The notes beneath the pieces were generated by a model, which made no database searches, had not been told where the DNA came from, and saw nothing but the letters and a program-made list of their open reading frames with translations. A stretch of 64,000 nucleotides of DNA from Lachnospiraceae bacterium (GTDB lineage Bacteria > Bacillota > Clostridia > Lachnospirales > Lachnospiraceae): positions 385,802 through 449,801 of the forward strand of contig SVDZ01000002.1 of the NCBI GenBank assembly GCA_015057625.1, read 5' to 3'. Positions 63,562 through 64,000 of this stretch are shown one piece after another. The stretch's first letter is position 1. Each line of letters begins with the position of its first letter. The translations under genes and the position numbers were made by a program.

Positions 63562-64000
63562 TCAATCCTTTATCAAATCAATGTCAAACAATAACGTTTC
63601 TGTGTTGTTCAAACATTCAATCAATTTCTTTGTCCAACCATCTACTTCCACTTTTCCTTTATCAGTTATATGCACATTCTGACGAATGTGTCTTCGAATC
63701 ATACGTACATAACTGATTATATTTGCTTTCTCTATAACTTCTTTTATTTTTTCAGAATTTGCTGTTTCAAAGTATTTAGCAAGAACTTTATTCCAAAAAA
63801 TTTCTGATGTTTCATAATCGATTCCCAGGAAATCTTTCAGGTCTTCGTGACAATATTCATTATATCCCAAGAATGCATTGTACATCATTGCAAATTCAAA
63901 CACGGGATGTCCGACAGAAAGTGTATCCATATCAATAATCATTACCTCTCCATCAACATATTCAACATTCTTTGTATGGAAATCTCCATGGAGCATATGG
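63562..64000 (-). CDS. APH-family phosphotransferase, C-terminal part (cut by window edge)
   Basis: The visible 145 residues contain the kinase catalytic motif LHGDFHTKNV (HGD-x4-N) and the metal motif IIDMDTLSVGHPVFEF. This is the aminoglycoside/choline phosphotransferase fold, of the TIGR02172-like group of small-molecule kinases common in gut Clostridia. The ATG at 63996 is internal: the open frame continues past the right edge with a His codon before it, so the N-lobe is missing only because the window ends. The substrate is unknown. Confidence 0.8.
   Translation of the reverse strand, partial: HMLHGDFHTKNVEYVDGEVMIIDMDTLSVGHPVFEFAMMYNAFLGYNEYCHEDLKDFLGIDYETSEIFWNKVLAKYFETANSEKIKEVIEKANIISYVRMIRRHIRQNVHITDKGKVEVDGWTKKLIECLNNTETLLFDIDLIKD

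Overview
The window reads as a stretch of low-GC chromosome from a spore-forming, anaerobic member of the Clostridia (Bacillota), most likely a gut or rumen Lachnospiraceae. The evidence is the A/T-rich sequence, strong AGGAGG-type ribosome sites, T-box control of a tRNA synthetase, CIRCE control of groESL, an rnfCDGEAB operon, and sporulation genes (alpha/beta SASP, a GerA-family protein, dipicolinate synthase dpaAB). It also carries a large secreted GH81 beta-glucanase whose C-terminal domain type is common on Lachnospiraceae exported enzymes. I see no transposase, integrase, phage gene or CRISPR array. Nearly all genes lie on the minus strand. The plus-strand exceptions are a tRNA-Leu, a YprB-like nuclease, an acidic repeat protein, dpaAB and asnB.

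Layout. 1-7650: start of hisZ, then a minus-strand run zf-HC2 protein, polA, coaE, ridA, rsuA, SDR, rluA-family synthase and recU (replication, repair, RNA modification). 7731-7894: a self-contained tRNA-Leu(CAA) unit. 7997-13150: a zinc-ribbon membrane protein, queH, a Nudix hydrolase, an LRR-protein remnant, and aspS with a T-box leader. 13223-20546: class B PBP, SEDS protein, U32 protein, zapA, ruvB, ruvA. 20647-21058: a striking 62/63-bp-period array of seven paired boxes. 21139-25008: gerA-type gene and a polar amino-acid ABC transporter. 25008-30013: rnf operon. 30180-39012: YprB-like nuclease, SASP, mutarotase-like protein, murF, recG, and a sensor kinase/regulator pair. 39135-39538: tandem repeats rich in GCGAAGC mini-hairpins. 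39620-46502: groESL, an OGG-type glycosylase, HAD phosphatase, acidic protein, DUF6062-like protein, 3D-domain protein and a small unknown. 46586-53296: GH81 enzyme and an LCP protein. 53488-56969: dpaAB and asnB with a structured leader. 57026-64000: acyltransferase; a four-gene unit of RsbW-like kinase, STAS protein, VanX-type dipeptidase and a DUF3089-NlpC/P60 fusion; a PHP phosphoesterase; and a truncated APH-type kinase.

Together the genes cover wall synthesis and remodelling (PBP/SEDS, murF, LCP, 3D, VanX, NlpC/P60), DNA repair and recombination (polA, recU, ruvAB, recG, ogg), Rnf-based energy conservation, and late sporulation. The most novel-looking signals are non-coding: the 63-bp box array, the mini-hairpin repeats, and the asnB leader with two competing GTCAG pairings. 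The best coding candidate is the operon joining a partner-switching pair to peptidoglycan hydrolases.
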